Program-made: the position numbers and the translations under genes
The notes under the pieces: generated by a model
The model's input: the letters and a program-made list of their open reading frames with translations, nothing else
The model's database searches: none
What the model was told of the DNA's origin: nothing
NCBI RefSeq assembly: GCF_036327755.1
Contig: NZ_CP109596.1
Span: forward strand, 3,782,001-3,846,000
Direction of reading: 5' to 3'
Source: Nocardia sp. NBC_01503
GTDB lineage: Bacteria > Actinomycetota > Actinomycetes > Mycobacteriales > Mycobacteriaceae
Length of the DNA: 64,000 nt
Shown: one piece after another, positions 35,062 to 43,411 of the stretch
Numbering within the stretch: position 1 is the stretch's first letter
Layout of the letters: each line of letters starts with the position of its first letter

Positions 35062-35691
35062 ATGAGCGCCGATTCGCAGACCACCGCCACCCCCGCCGCC
35101 ATCCTCGCCCCGGTCTGGCGGGATGTGCTCGCCACCTCCTACCGCGCCCTTACCGACGCCGTCGCCGGTGTCGCCGACGACCAGTGGCAGCTCGCCACCC
35201 CCTGCTCGGACTGGACCGTCACCCAGGTCGTCCAGCACGCCGCCGGTGATCAGCTCGCCTACGCCAAATTCCTCGGCATCGGCGACGGCCCGGCCTACGA
35301 CCCCTTCTCCCCGTCCGGCACCGTCGACGGCACCCCGGCCGCATTGGTCGCCGCCGCGATCGAGGAGACCGCCGCCGCCTGGGCCACCGTCGCCGACGAT
35401 GCCGAAACCGTCCCCACCCCGCTGCCGCACGGCGAACTCCCCACCCCGGTCGCGGCCGTCATGTGCGCCCTCGACGCCGCCGTGCACGCCTGGGATATCG
35501 CGATCGCCACCGGACAGCCCTCCCCGCTCACCGAGGAGCTGGCGGGGCACCTGCTCACCGCCTCGCGCGGATTGGTGGAGCCGCTGCGACAGTGGGGCGC
35601 GTACGCGGCCGTCATCGAATCCGACTCCGCGAGCGCCACTCCCGTAGTCGATGAGCTGCTCGGATACCTCGGCCGCGAGCCCCGCGCCTGA
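35062..35691 (+). CDS. TIGR03086 family metal-binding protein (DinB-like)
   Basis: A 209-residue DinB/mycothiol-transferase-like four-helix protein. The segment LATPCSDWTVTQVVQHAAGDQ near residue 43 carries the first histidine, and ALDAAVHAWDIAIATG near 138 carries the H-x-x-D pair that completes the metal site in TIGR03086 proteins. Relatives use mycothiol, but the reaction is unknown. GAGAGG lies ten bases before the ATG. Likely controlled by the divergent WYL regulator. Confidence 0.88.
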   Translation: MSADSQTTATPAAILAPVWRDVLATSYRALTDAVAGVADDQWQLATPCSDWTVTQVVQHAAGDQLAYAKFLGIGDGPAYDPFSPSGTVDGTPAALVAAAIEETAAAWATVADDAETVPTPLPHGELPTPVAAVMCALDAAVHAWDIAIATGQPSPLTEELAGHLLTASRGLVEPLRQWGAYAAVIESDSASATPVVDELLGYLGREPRA

Positions 35692-35771
35692 ATCGCCACG
35701 AGAATTCGGCGGCTCGATGCGAGGCTGGTGTACATGCGCGGTGTTCATTTCGCTGGAACGGCCCGGGGCCG

Positions 35772-37037
35772 ATGAAGCGGAATGCCGCCGTGCGTGTCAT
35801 CGCCGCCGTCCTCGGTCTGTTTCTGGTCTTCGCTGCCGCCACCGCCTCGGCGCCGGTCGTCGCGCCGGGGTGGCAGCCGATCTGGGTCAGCGCCCTGCAA
35901 CGCCCCGGTGAAAGCTTCGCACCCAACTGGTCCGGTGTCGGATTCGGGAATCAGACTGTGCGCCAGGCGATTCGGGTCAGCGATGCGGGATCGATACTGC
36001 GACTGCGGTTGTCGAACCGGTTCGGCACCCAGCCGCTGCGGGTGCGGGGTGCGACCATCGCGCGCAGTGCGGGCGGTGCGGCCGTGTATCCGGACAGCTT
36101 GCGGCCGTTGACAATCGACTCCGCCACCGCGTTTCGGATCGAGCCCGGCGAGGACGCCGTCACCGATCCGATCCCACTGCCGGTGCGGGCACTGGAACGG
36201 TTGACGGTGACCCTCTACTTCGCCGACGCCACCGGTCCGGCGACGTATCACGCTCAGGCGCAGAACACTTCATATCTCGCCTGGGATGATCATCGCGCCG
36301 ATGCCTCCGGTAACGCCTTCACGGTGAATTCGTCGTCCTGGTACTACCTGGCGGGTGTGGAGTCCGAGATCGGGTTACCGCGCAGGCCGGCGGTGGCACT
36401 GTTCGGGGATTCGTTCACCGAGGGCGTCGGCTCCACCTATGACACGCATCGCAACTATCCGGATCGACTGGCCGAATACTTTGCCGCACAGGGTAATCCG
36501 CGTCCGGTTCTCAATCTCGGCATCGGTGGCAACTGTCTGACCGTCGATTCCCGATGGCTCGGGGACAGCGGGCTCTCCCGCTTCCGTAGTGAGGTGCTCG
36601 AGCAACCGGGCGTCGGGACCGTGGTGATCCTGGAGGGGATCAATGACATCTGGCTCGACAGCCGGGTCATGGCGCAGAGCGCTCCTGTCCCGGGAGCCTC
36701 CGCCGAACAGCTGATAGCCGGATATCGCACACTCATCGCGCAGGCGCACACCGCCGGGCTGCGAGTGCTCGGCGCGACAATGCTGCCCGCCGCGGGCTCG
36801 GCTTTCGGCAATGGCGACCGCGCGCTCTACACCGCACGCGATCGCGTCCGCCGGGCGGTGAACGACTGGATTCTCACCTCGGGCGAGTACGACGCCGCGG
36901 TGGATACGGCCGCCGCGCTCGCCGATCCGGCGGATCCGAATCGACTCGCCCCCGCCTTCGACAGCGGTGACCACCTGCACCCGAACGACGCCGGATACGC
37001 GGCGCTGGCGGCCGCCGTCGCCGCCGTGCTGAATTGA
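35772..37037 (+). CDS. secreted SGNH/GDSL hydrolase
   Basis: A 421-residue exported esterase. A Sec signal peptide covers about residues 1-27 (AAVLGLFLVFAAATASA). A beta-rich N-terminal domain of about 170 residues precedes the hydrolase domain. Block I VALFGDSFTEG has the catalytic serine at residue 214, block II is NLGIGGNCL, block III EGINDIW, and block V DHLHPNDAGY has the aspartate (400) and histidine (403). Relatives deacylate lipids or polysaccharides; the substrate is not known. No clear ribosome site precedes the ATG. Confidence 0.92.
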   Translation: MKRNAAVRVIAAVLGLFLVFAAATASAPVVAPGWQPIWVSALQRPGESFAPNWSGVGFGNQTVRQAIRVSDAGSILRLRLSNRFGTQPLRVRGATIARSAGGAAVYPDSLRPLTIDSATAFRIEPGEDAVTDPIPLPVRALERLTVTLYFADATGPATYHAQAQNTSYLAWDDHRADASGNAFTVNSSSWYYLAGVESEIGLPRRPAVALFGDSFTEGVGSTYDTHRNYPDRLAEYFAAQGNPRPVLNLGIGGNCLTVDSRWLGDSGLSRFRSEVLEQPGVGTVVILEGINDIWLDSRVMAQSAPVPGASAEQLIAGYRTLIAQAHTAGLRVLGATMLPAAGSAFGNGDRALYTARDRVRRAVNDWILTSGEYDAAVDTAAALADPADPNRLAPAFDSGDHLHPNDAGYAALAAAVAAVLN

Positions 37038-37092
37038 TGCGGCGCGGCCCGGGTCCGTTCGGTCGTAAGTGCGCAGGTAAACTCTCGTTCTC

Positions 37093-38193
37093 GTGAGTCT
37101 CACCCTCGGAATCGTCGGCCTGCCCAACGTCGGAAAGTCGACGCTCTTCAATGCGCTGACCCGCAACGACGTGCTGGCGGCGAACTACCCGTTCGCCACC
37201 ATCGAGCCGAATACCGGCGTCGTGCCGCTGCCCGATCCGAGGCTGGCCAAGCTCGCCGAAATCTTCGGTTCCGAGCGCCAACTCCCCGCTGTGGTGACGT
37301 TCGTCGATATCGCCGGCATCGTCAAGGGCGCCTCCGAGGGCGAGGGTCTGGGCAATAAGTTCCTCGCCAATATCCGTGAGGCCGACGCCATCTGCCAGGT
37401 CGTGCGCGTCTTCGCCGACAGCGATGTGGTGCACGTCGACGGCAAGGTCGATCCCCTCGCCGATATCGAGGTCATCGAAACCGAGCTCATCCTCGCCGAT
37501 ATGCAGACCCTGGAGAAGGCGGTCGTCCGCCTCGAAAAGGAAGCCCGCATCAAGAAGGACCGCAAGCCGGTCGCCGATGCCGCCGCCCAGGCGCAGGCCA
37601 TCCTCAACAGCGGCCGCACCCTCTTCGCCGCCCAGAAGGAGCTCGATGTCGAGCTGCTGAAGGAACTTTCGCTCCTGACCATCAAGCCCTTCCTCTACGT
37701 CTTCAACGCCGACGAAGCCGTCCTCACCGACGAGGCCAAGAAGGCCGAACTGAAGGCCGCCGTCGCCCCCGCCGACGCCGTCTTCCTCGACGCCAAGATC
37801 GAATCCGAACTCATCGAACTCGACGACGAGTCCGCCCTGGAGCTCCTCGAGTCCATCGGCCAATCCGAACCCGGCCTGCACGCCCTGGCCCGCGCCGGCT
37901 TCCACACCCTGGGCCTGCAGACCTACCTCACCGCAGGCCCCAAGGAATCCCGAGCCTGGACCATCCACCAGGGCGACACCGCCCCCAAGGCCGCCGGCGT
38001 CATCCACACCGACTTCGAACGCGGCTTCATCAAGGCCGAAATCGTCGCCTTCGACGACCTGGTGGCAGCCGGTTCCATGGCGGCAGCCAAGGCCGCGGGC
38101 AAGGTCCGCATGGAAGGCAAGGACTACGTCATGGCCGACGGCGACGTCGTCGAATTCCGAAGCGGAGTAGCATCACCGTCGAAGAACAAGTAG
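37093..38193 (+). CDS. ychF: redox-regulated ATPase YchF (Obg family)
   Basis: A 366-residue ribosome-associated P-loop protein. G1 is GLPNVGKST (residues 9-17), G3 DIAGIVKGAS. The G4 position reads NADE in place of NKxD, which explains the preference of YchF for ATP over GTP. A coiled-coil insert and a C-terminal TGS domain follow. It matches Rv1112 in the mycobacterial order. The GTG follows a TAAACT element by nine bases with no ribosome site, so the message is probably leaderless. Confidence 0.97.
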   Translation: MSLTLGIVGLPNVGKSTLFNALTRNDVLAANYPFATIEPNTGVVPLPDPRLAKLAEIFGSERQLPAVVTFVDIAGIVKGASEGEGLGNKFLANIREADAICQVVRVFADSDVVHVDGKVDPLADIEVIETELILADMQTLEKAVVRLEKEARIKKDRKPVADAAAQAQAILNSGRTLFAAQKELDVELLKELSLLTIKPFLYVFNADEAVLTDEAKKAELKAAVAPADAVFLDAKIESELIELDDESALELLESIGQSEPGLHALARAGFHTLGLQTYLTAGPKESRAWTIHQGDTAPKAAGVIHTDFERGFIKAEIVAFDDLVAAGSMAAAKAAGKVRMEGKDYVMADGDVVEFRSGVASPSKNK

Positions 38194-38226
38194 GTCGCGC
38201 GAAACCGCTACCTGCACAGACTGGTT

Positions 38227-38252
38227 GAACCCTGCCCATCTGGGTAGGGTTC
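38227..38252 (+). terminator. hairpin after ychF
   Basis: GAACCCTGCCCA pairs with TGGGTAGGGTTC (one mismatch) around a short loop, 34 bases after the stop. The following 250 bases up to the Imm1-like gene are lower in GC and hold no supported gene. Confidence 0.6.
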
Positions 38253-38499
38253 TGTCGTTCGGTTCAGTGCTGTTGGCCGTGTACGGAGGTGCTCCGTATC
38301 AAGGCGCAGTAGCACCTCGATATGTAGGCGTTGTCGTTCTCGCTCGGGGAGCGTTGATCAGAAACATGCGACTGAGACACGCCAGGTCTAGAAGTAAACT
38401 ACGTAGATTCCTCGCAAGAAGTTGTGCGCAGCACCTCTGTAGTCACGACGTCAGGCCGGCATATTCGATGCTTCTGCAGTGAGAAAGCCGCACATTGCG

Positions 38500-39021
38500 T
38501 CAGAATGGCGGATCCGAGTAATCGGGACTGGGCGCTTGAGATTCGGAGTTCAAATACTTGTCGTCGTCATCATCGTCGTCGAGGATCCAGCCGTGCCACT
38601 CCTGCCATTCCACACAATCTGGTTTCCCGCCATTACTGTCAAACAGTTGAATTACAGCGGCTTTCACGGCATCAAGGGGGATTTGTGAACCCGGTGCGAA
38701 AAGTCTCTCGTTGCCGAAGTCATAATATGCGACAGGTTCATTGCTAAGGTATTTCCCTTTGCTGTAGACGTCACCTTCGGCAGCAATGTAGCGGAGGCAT
38801 CCTAGAGGCTCGGCCGCTCGAACGCCTATATCCATTTGAACGACATAGATTCCTTCGGAGTTGCGCACTGCTATTGACAGGAGGCTGCACTCCTCGTTGG
38901 TAGAGGAGTACATCTCATCGATGATCGCGGCGAGGTCCTTGCCGGAGGACGGGACTATCGGATCGTCGACATGCCGAGGAAGATATCCGGCATCGAATTT
39001 ATAAACTTCCACTGTTCCCAT
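38500..39021 (-). CDS. Imm1-like immunity protein
   Basis: A 173-residue soluble protein whose C-terminal half has the Imm1 pattern: FAPGSQIPLDAVKAAVIQLF followed by GKPDCVEWQEW. Imm1 proteins neutralise polymorphic toxins, often deaminases. It ends in an acidic tail with seven consecutive aspartates. The ATG has AAGGA five bases upstream and lies 23 bases inside the end of the toxin gene, so the two are translationally coupled. The DNA is visibly AT-richer than the chromosome around it. It presumably binds and blocks the deaminase domain encoded upstream. The family call is by pattern and context. Confidence 0.78.
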   Translation of the reverse strand: MGTVEVYKFDAGYLPRHVDDPIVPSSGKDLAAIIDEMYSSTNEECSLLSIAVRNSEGIYVVQMDIGVRAAEPLGCLRYIAAEGDVYSKGKYLSNEPVAYYDFGNERLFAPGSQIPLDAVKAAVIQLFDSNGGKPDCVEWQEWHGWILDDDDDDDKYLNSESQAPSPDYSDPPF

Positions 39022-41581
39022 CAATTTCCTTAAATTTCGATCCTTTATAAATCCTATACCCGCCAGGGTAAATCACGGTAATTGATCCCTCGGGATCCAC
39101 GAGATAGGGCAAGGCGAGGTCGCAACCTCGGAGGCAAGGGCCACTTGAATTATTGATGACAATCTTGAGGTTCTTGATCCCGAGGTCTCTGGCGACGATG
39201 GCGGCTTTCATCTCTACATCCGCCGCGAATTTAGGATCTGCATTGCGGTACAGAACCGGGGTGAAGGGCATTTGCTTGATCAGTGCCATTGCTCGTTTCC
39301 ACGGCGCTTTCTGGTCGCTGGTGATGGCAGCGGCCGGATCCTTCCCGTAAGGGTAGGGGATCTGCCGGTCGGTTGCGGCGTCCAGCGCAAAGCCGCTAGT
39401 AGGACCCGCAGTACGATCTGGAAGATCGTCGAACGCTTGTCGTACGCCCGGCGTATCGATGTCGTCGGGGAAGCGACCGTCACGGTCGGGACCGAGAGCT
39501 CTACTCTTAGACCCATGGTCCAGAGTGGGGCGACCGTTATTACTCGATCCGCTGTTGCTTGGTGGTGGCTGGTGTCCGGTACCCGAGCTGTCTCGGCCTG
39601 CGGCGAGATGCGGGTCGGTGCCGCGTGTTGTGGGGCCTTGGGGATGGGGCGGTGTGCCGCCTGGGCCGGTGTGTGCCATGGCCCGGGTGGTGGTTAATTG
39701 TGCGATTTCGGCCTGGGTCAGGGATTCGACGAAACCAACGACTTGGTCGGCGAATACTCTTTCGGCGGCTCGGAGCTCTGTGAGGTGTTCGTGCAGTTGC
39801 GCGAATTCGGACGCGGTGAGCTGGGGGTGGGAATCCAACACAGGTTTTATCGACCCGACAGGAGACACGGTGGCGGGATGAGATGCGCCGGGTCCGAGGG
39901 TTTTTGGTGTCGGCAGGGGTTCGACCGGTGTGGGCGGTAGCGCTTCGGGAGGGCCCGAACGCCCCGCCGCGGCTTTACCGAGCCCGAATAGAGCGAGCCA
40001 GACCACAACGTCGTTGATGTTGCCGAAGTTGGGAAATAGTCCGGTTGCCATGCCGAGGTGGTTCAGGGCTCCGGGGATGTTTCCTTTGTCGTATTCGACC
40101 TTCGCGGCTTTGGCGTTGTCGCCCATGGCTTTCCCGACGTCGTCGGGGGTGGGCAGGTTGGGGTGGAGGTCGAAGACTCCTGCGGCGGCGTTGATGTTCT
40201 GGCCGATGCCGCTCCATCCGACGAAGCCGCTGACGACGTTGCCCGCGGCGCTGAGAGTGCCTTTGACGGTGAGGTTGTCGAGCCATTGCCGCCATGCTTT
40301 GGCGGGGTCGTGGTCCGGGTCCACTGCGGCGGCTTGTATGAAGGCTTGGCCTTGTGGCGTGAGTGATCCGCCGCTGGCGGCCGCGCCCAAACCTGCACCG
40401 ATATTGGCGATCGAGTGTTGGACGGTGCCCAGGGTGGTGGCGATCCCGTTTTTGACGAAGTTGCCGGTCTTGGCCCACCATCCGTCATCGCTGGTGTCGG
40501 GGGCGGGTAGGTGGTTGACGATGCCGCCGGCGGCGTTGTATTCGGTGATGGCGCCGTCGGCGGAGAGGGTGCGGTAGCCGCCGCCGGGTAGTGCTTCGGC
40601 GATTCCTTTCTCTCCGGTGGCGGGGTTCTCGTACGGGCCCGAGGGCACGCCTTTGTCGTTGACGGTCAAGGTCGTGCCGGCGGTGTTGGTGATCCGCAAT
40701 CCGGTGCTGCTGGCGGCGACTGAGGCGATTCCTGTTGTCGGGCTGGTGATATCGATACGAGTCAGACGCTCGTCGTTGTCGAATGTGGCTGTCCAACTCG
40801 TTCCGCCGTAGAGGGGATGGGGCTGGTTGACCGTGGCTGTGCTGGTGGAGACCAGAACCGGTGCCATGCCGGGGAATGCGACGAGCTTCGCGGTCGCGAC
40901 GACCGTGACGGGATAGGTGGTCCCGTCGGGCATAGTGAGGGTGTCCTCGTGCGATACCGGGGGTTGGGGTGCGAGGCTGATCGTGGGTAGCAGAGTCGTG
41001 ACTGGGGGCTGTACTGGCACTACGGGTGGTTGTTTCGGGAGTGACCGGGGTGCCGTCCGGGTTGTAGGAGGCGGGAAAGAGGACCGCCAGACCGGGATCG
41101 ATCGACTTGGGCACGGTGGGAACCGTTGGCACGGACTGTCCAGGGGTGATGCGGGTGCCATCGGGGTTGTAGAGGTTCGGGAACAGCAGAGGGTTCGGTG
41201 GCGTGGTCGGTGGGGATGCGGGGGAGTCACCGGTGCGGGCTGAGTGGCGGCGGGCGAAGTGGTATTGGGTTGTGTGCCAACCCCGTTGATCTGTTCTTCG
41301 AGTTTGTCGATCCGATGCGGGTTCGGTCGCACCGGCATGATCGGTGCAGCGATCTCACGCACCACCGACGGCGATGCGGTCGTCTCGGGCACCAGGTCCT
41401 GCGCGGCGAGGACTCGTCCGAGGGCACGCGCGGCGCCAGCTGCGTCGCGCACGTTCACGTTGACGACGCGGGGGCTTTGGTTTCCCCGCGAGCCTTGTTC
41501 GGCAAAGCCGTCCGGGTTGGCCGGGGTCATGGAACTGAGCCAGTCCGAGCGCCGACGAAAGTCCAAGGCTGGGGCAGTCAT
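38999..41581 (-). CDS. polymorphic toxin with C-terminal DddA/SCP1.201-like deaminase domain
   Basis: An 860-residue modular protein. A short N-terminal part and a proline-rich linker (residues about 110-200) lead to beta-rich repeats (TMPDGTTYPVTVV) and a helical region (about 340-500), then a second Pro/Gly-rich linker and the C-terminal toxin domain (about 720-860). That tip has a DVE motif at 788-790 and GPCLRGCDLALPYL with cysteines 816 and 820, then ITVIYPGG, aligning by eye with DddA-type cytidine deaminases. The first zinc ligand is Asp where DddA has His. No signal peptide or known export domain is recognised. The linker has a compensated frameshift. AAAGG stands about seven bases before the ATG. 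Confidence 0.8.
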   Translation of the reverse strand: MTAPALDFRRRSDWLSSMTPANPDGFAEQGSRGNQSPRVVNVNVRDAAGAARALGRVLAAQDLVPETTASPSVVREIAAPIMPVRPNPHRIDKLEEQINGVGTQPNTTSPAATQPAPVTPPHPHRPRHRTLCCSRTSTTPMAPASPLDSPCQRFPPCPSRSIPVWRSSFPPPTTRTAPRSLPKQPPVVPVQPPVTTLLPTISLAPQPPVSHEDTLTMPDGTTYPVTVVATAKLVAFPGMAPVLVSTSTATVNQPHPLYGGTSWTATFDNDERLTRIDITSPTTGIASVAASSTGLRITNTAGTTLTVNDKGVPSGPYENPATGEKGIAEALPGGGYRTLSADGAITEYNAAGGIVNHLPAPDTSDDGWWAKTGNFVKNGIATTLGTVQHSIANIGAGLGAAASGGSLTPQGQAFIQAAAVDPDHDPAKAWRQWLDNLTVKGTLSAAGNVVSGFVGWSGIGQNINAAAGVFDLHPNLPTPDDVGKAMGDNAKAAKVEYDKGNIPGALNHLGMATGLFPNFGNINDVVVWLALFGLGKAAAGRSGPPEALPPTPVEPLPTPKTLGPGASHPATVSPVGSIKPVLDSHPQLTASEFAQLHEHLTELRAAERVFADQVVGFVESLTQAEIAQLTTTRAMAHTGPGGTPPHPQGPTTRGTDPHLAAGRDSSGTGHQPPPSNSGSSNNGRPTLDHGSKSRALGPDRDGRFPDDIDTPGVRQAFDDLPDRTAGPTSGFALDAATDRQIPYPYGKDPAAAITSDQKAPWKRAMALIKQMPFTPVLYRNADPKFAADVEMKAAIVARDLGIKNLKIVINNSSGPCLRGCDLALPYLVDPEGSITVIYPGGYRIYKGSKFKEIDGNSGSL

Positions 41582-41924
41582 GACCGACCTTTCCCGCCAG
41601 GTGATTGGCCAAGACGGTGGGTGCCGTGGCGCACCGGTCCGATGGATTGGGTGTCGGTCATCAGGTATCAGGGCCTTCCGAGGGCGGAAACAACAACGAC
41701 CCCGGCCCACACAGGGGAACGGGGTCGCAGGGGGGTCACCAAGCCCCAGGGGGTGGGGCCGATGTGAGGGATTGCGTCGGAGATCGATGGGTGCTGTCAC
41801 TGGGACCTGCGACGCGGACACATGCACGACGATCGTGAGGTCAAGACCCTGGCTCTACAAAGGCGCGGCTCGCGCACTCTCAGTGAACAGAAGTGCGGGC
41901 GGGACCGGCGATCGGGAGAGGATC

Positions 41925-42185
41925 ATGAAAACCGTTGTGCTGCAACCACTTATGGCCGAAGTCCGAGTGCAGCAGCCTTATCGTGATTCGCGTTGGGCTA
42001 TTCCTCCACTGGACATGAGCACAGCGCTACCACAGCCGAAAGCTGTGGTAGCGCTGGTTTTTGAGTGGAAGCGCTCCGAACTGTCAGGTCTCAGCACCCT
42101 GGAATTTGGGTGGAGGCACAACCGTGGCGCTGTACCTAGCATCACCGAAGCGAACATGACTTGTCAAGAGCGGGTGATCGGGTAG
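41925..42185 (+). CDS. candidate 86-residue protein, doubtful
   Basis: The ATG (MKTVVLQPLMAEVRV) is preceded by an excellent ribosome site, GGGAGAGG. The frame then runs through a 14-bp stem-loop and on to a stop. No family, signal peptide or membrane segment is recognised. The mixed composition is not convincing for a real protein, and a short regulatory RNA ending at the hairpin is an alternative. Confidence 0.25.
   Translation: MKTVVLQPLMAEVRVQQPYRDSRWAIPPLDMSTALPQPKAVVALVFEWKRSELSGLSTLEFGWRHNRGAVPSITEANMTCQERVIG
42023..42062 (+). terminator. strong intrinsic terminator in the toxin island
   Basis: A perfect 14-bp stem AGCGCTACCACAGC / GCTGTGGTAGCGCT with loop CGAAA and tail GGTTTTT. It must end a plus-strand transcript, yet no clear gene precedes it. 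Confidence 0.8.
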
Positions 42186-42444
42186 CCCGAATCTCCAGGT
42201 GACGGCCGGTTTTGCCGTCGGGATGTATTGCGTACCAACGACATCGATGTGGTTACCTGGTGCGCCACCGTCGACATTCATCGAATCTGCACGGCAGGAG
42301 CGGCGGATCTCAGGATGCAGAGGTTATTTCGGTTCGGAACGTGACTCGATGTATGAGCAGCGCGTTTGACGTGCAGATATTGGACGTCGACGTGGTCGAA
42401 TTCCGTTTCAACGTCTAATTTGCTGCGGCACAACCCGTAGTCAC

Positions 42445-42476
42445 CTGAGCCCCGTCCGAACGCGGATGGGGCTCAG
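42445..42476. terminator. hairpin after the minus-strand DUF6301-type gene
   Basis: CTGAGCCCC / GGGGCTCAG arms with further GTCCG/CGGAT pairing, 20 bases past the stop of the minus-strand gene. Confidence 0.65.
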
Positions 42477-42496
42477 TCGTTTTCGCGCCCAGATGT

Positions 42497-43036
42497 TCAT
42501 CGGTTCCACGGCCAGTAATGGTCCACGTCGGGTGTTTCCTCGGGATCGAGTTGGGCATCGATCTCATCCCGCCAGGCTTGGTATGCAGGACTGACCAGCG
42601 CCACATTGCCCGATCCATCACCGACGGTCAGCGTCAGTACAAGGTTTGGCAGGTCCCATCGCACTCCGAAGCCGGGTACGCTCCACCACTCTGTCGGTCG
42701 CTGCCCCACCAGATCGAATGCCCGTTGGACAAGGTCGTCGAATGCGTTGAGCAGCAGTGGTTTTACGGCCGGGTCATCGACGACATCGGCGTAGTAGAAC
42801 CAGATCTGCTTGATCGGGCGCGGTCTCCCGGGCAGGACCGTGTTGTCGAGGAAGACCATGACGTCGGTGCGGTTGATATCGAGATCGGTGTTGATTGTTG
42901 GAGGGCGCTTGTCGAGGTCTTCGAGTTGCCAGCCGACCCGCGAGGTGAAGGCATGCAGGTCATCGGCTGTCCAGGTCCAGTCGAAGACCATAGCGGCCTG
43001 TATGACCCGAATGGCTCGGTCGAAATCTACTCGCAT
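42497..43036 (-). CDS. DUF6301-type protein, putative orphan immunity protein
   Basis: A 179-residue soluble protein with FDWTWTADDLHAF near residue 18, VRWDLPNLVLTL near 125 and LVSPAYQAW near 146. These three blocks recur in order in the product of the plus-strand gene behind the nuclease toxin (LDWTWTIADIDRF, IRWDLPNLVVSL, LINPAYQ), so the two are paralogues. It is divergent from the nuclease toxin and has no toxin of its own. It may protect against related toxins of other strains. The start has only a weak ribosome site. Confidence 0.75.
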   Translation of the reverse strand: MRVDFDRAIRVIQAAMVFDWTWTADDLHAFTSRVGWQLEDLDKRPPTINTDLDINRTDVMVFLDNTVLPGRPRPIKQIWFYYADVVDDPAVKPLLLNAFDDLVQRAFDLVGQRPTEWWSVPGFGVRWDLPNLVLTLTVGDGSGNVALVSPAYQAWRDEIDAQLDPEETPDVDHYWPWNR

Positions 43037-43411
43037 CGGTGCACTCTGCTCTTTCCTGGTGGGACAGGACTCGGGGCCCCGTTCGGTGATCCGGGCGGAG
43101 CTCTGTCGTTTCAGGCCGTACCGAGAATGAGAATGTTGGTCGGTCAGCCAGGCTGTCACACCTTAGGCGCTACGCTTGGTGCAGCAGAAATGGTTGTGCC
43201 GCAATAAGAGTCGGCATCAGTCGCTCATCACCCTGTGTGGACTCGGGGCGGCGCTCGCTCGGTGTTCGAGAAACCCTCCATCTTCGACCCGCCGCCTGCT
43301 GCGAAAACGCACTCGCGAGGAACTGCGCGTCGTATTCGGAATCCCAAAACCAAAGGTGCCCAGCGTAAGCCGGGTTCCTTCGATTTTCCATATCACGAAC
43401 TGGAGCTTGCG

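Larger units (their letters stand above)
41582..42496. other. 915-base gap upstream of the deaminase toxin
   Basis: No convincing gene. Near 41698-41730 a hairpin CGACCCC/GGGGTCG, followed on the minus strand by TTGTTGTTT, lies about 120 bases upstream of the toxin start and could act as an attenuator in its leader. A plus-strand frame at 41925-42185 (86 codons) starts five bases after GGGAGAGG but crosses a strong terminator-like hairpin. The rest is empty. Confidence 0.5.

Noticed and set aside
38225..38482. 85-codon plus-strand frame after ychF
   Set aside because: Starts inside the ychF terminator hairpin, has no ribosome site and unconvincing composition.
38560..38590. Run of aspartate codons in the Imm1-like gene as a sequencing artefact
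   Set aside because: The frame stays open on both sides and acidic tails occur in immunity proteins; treated as real.
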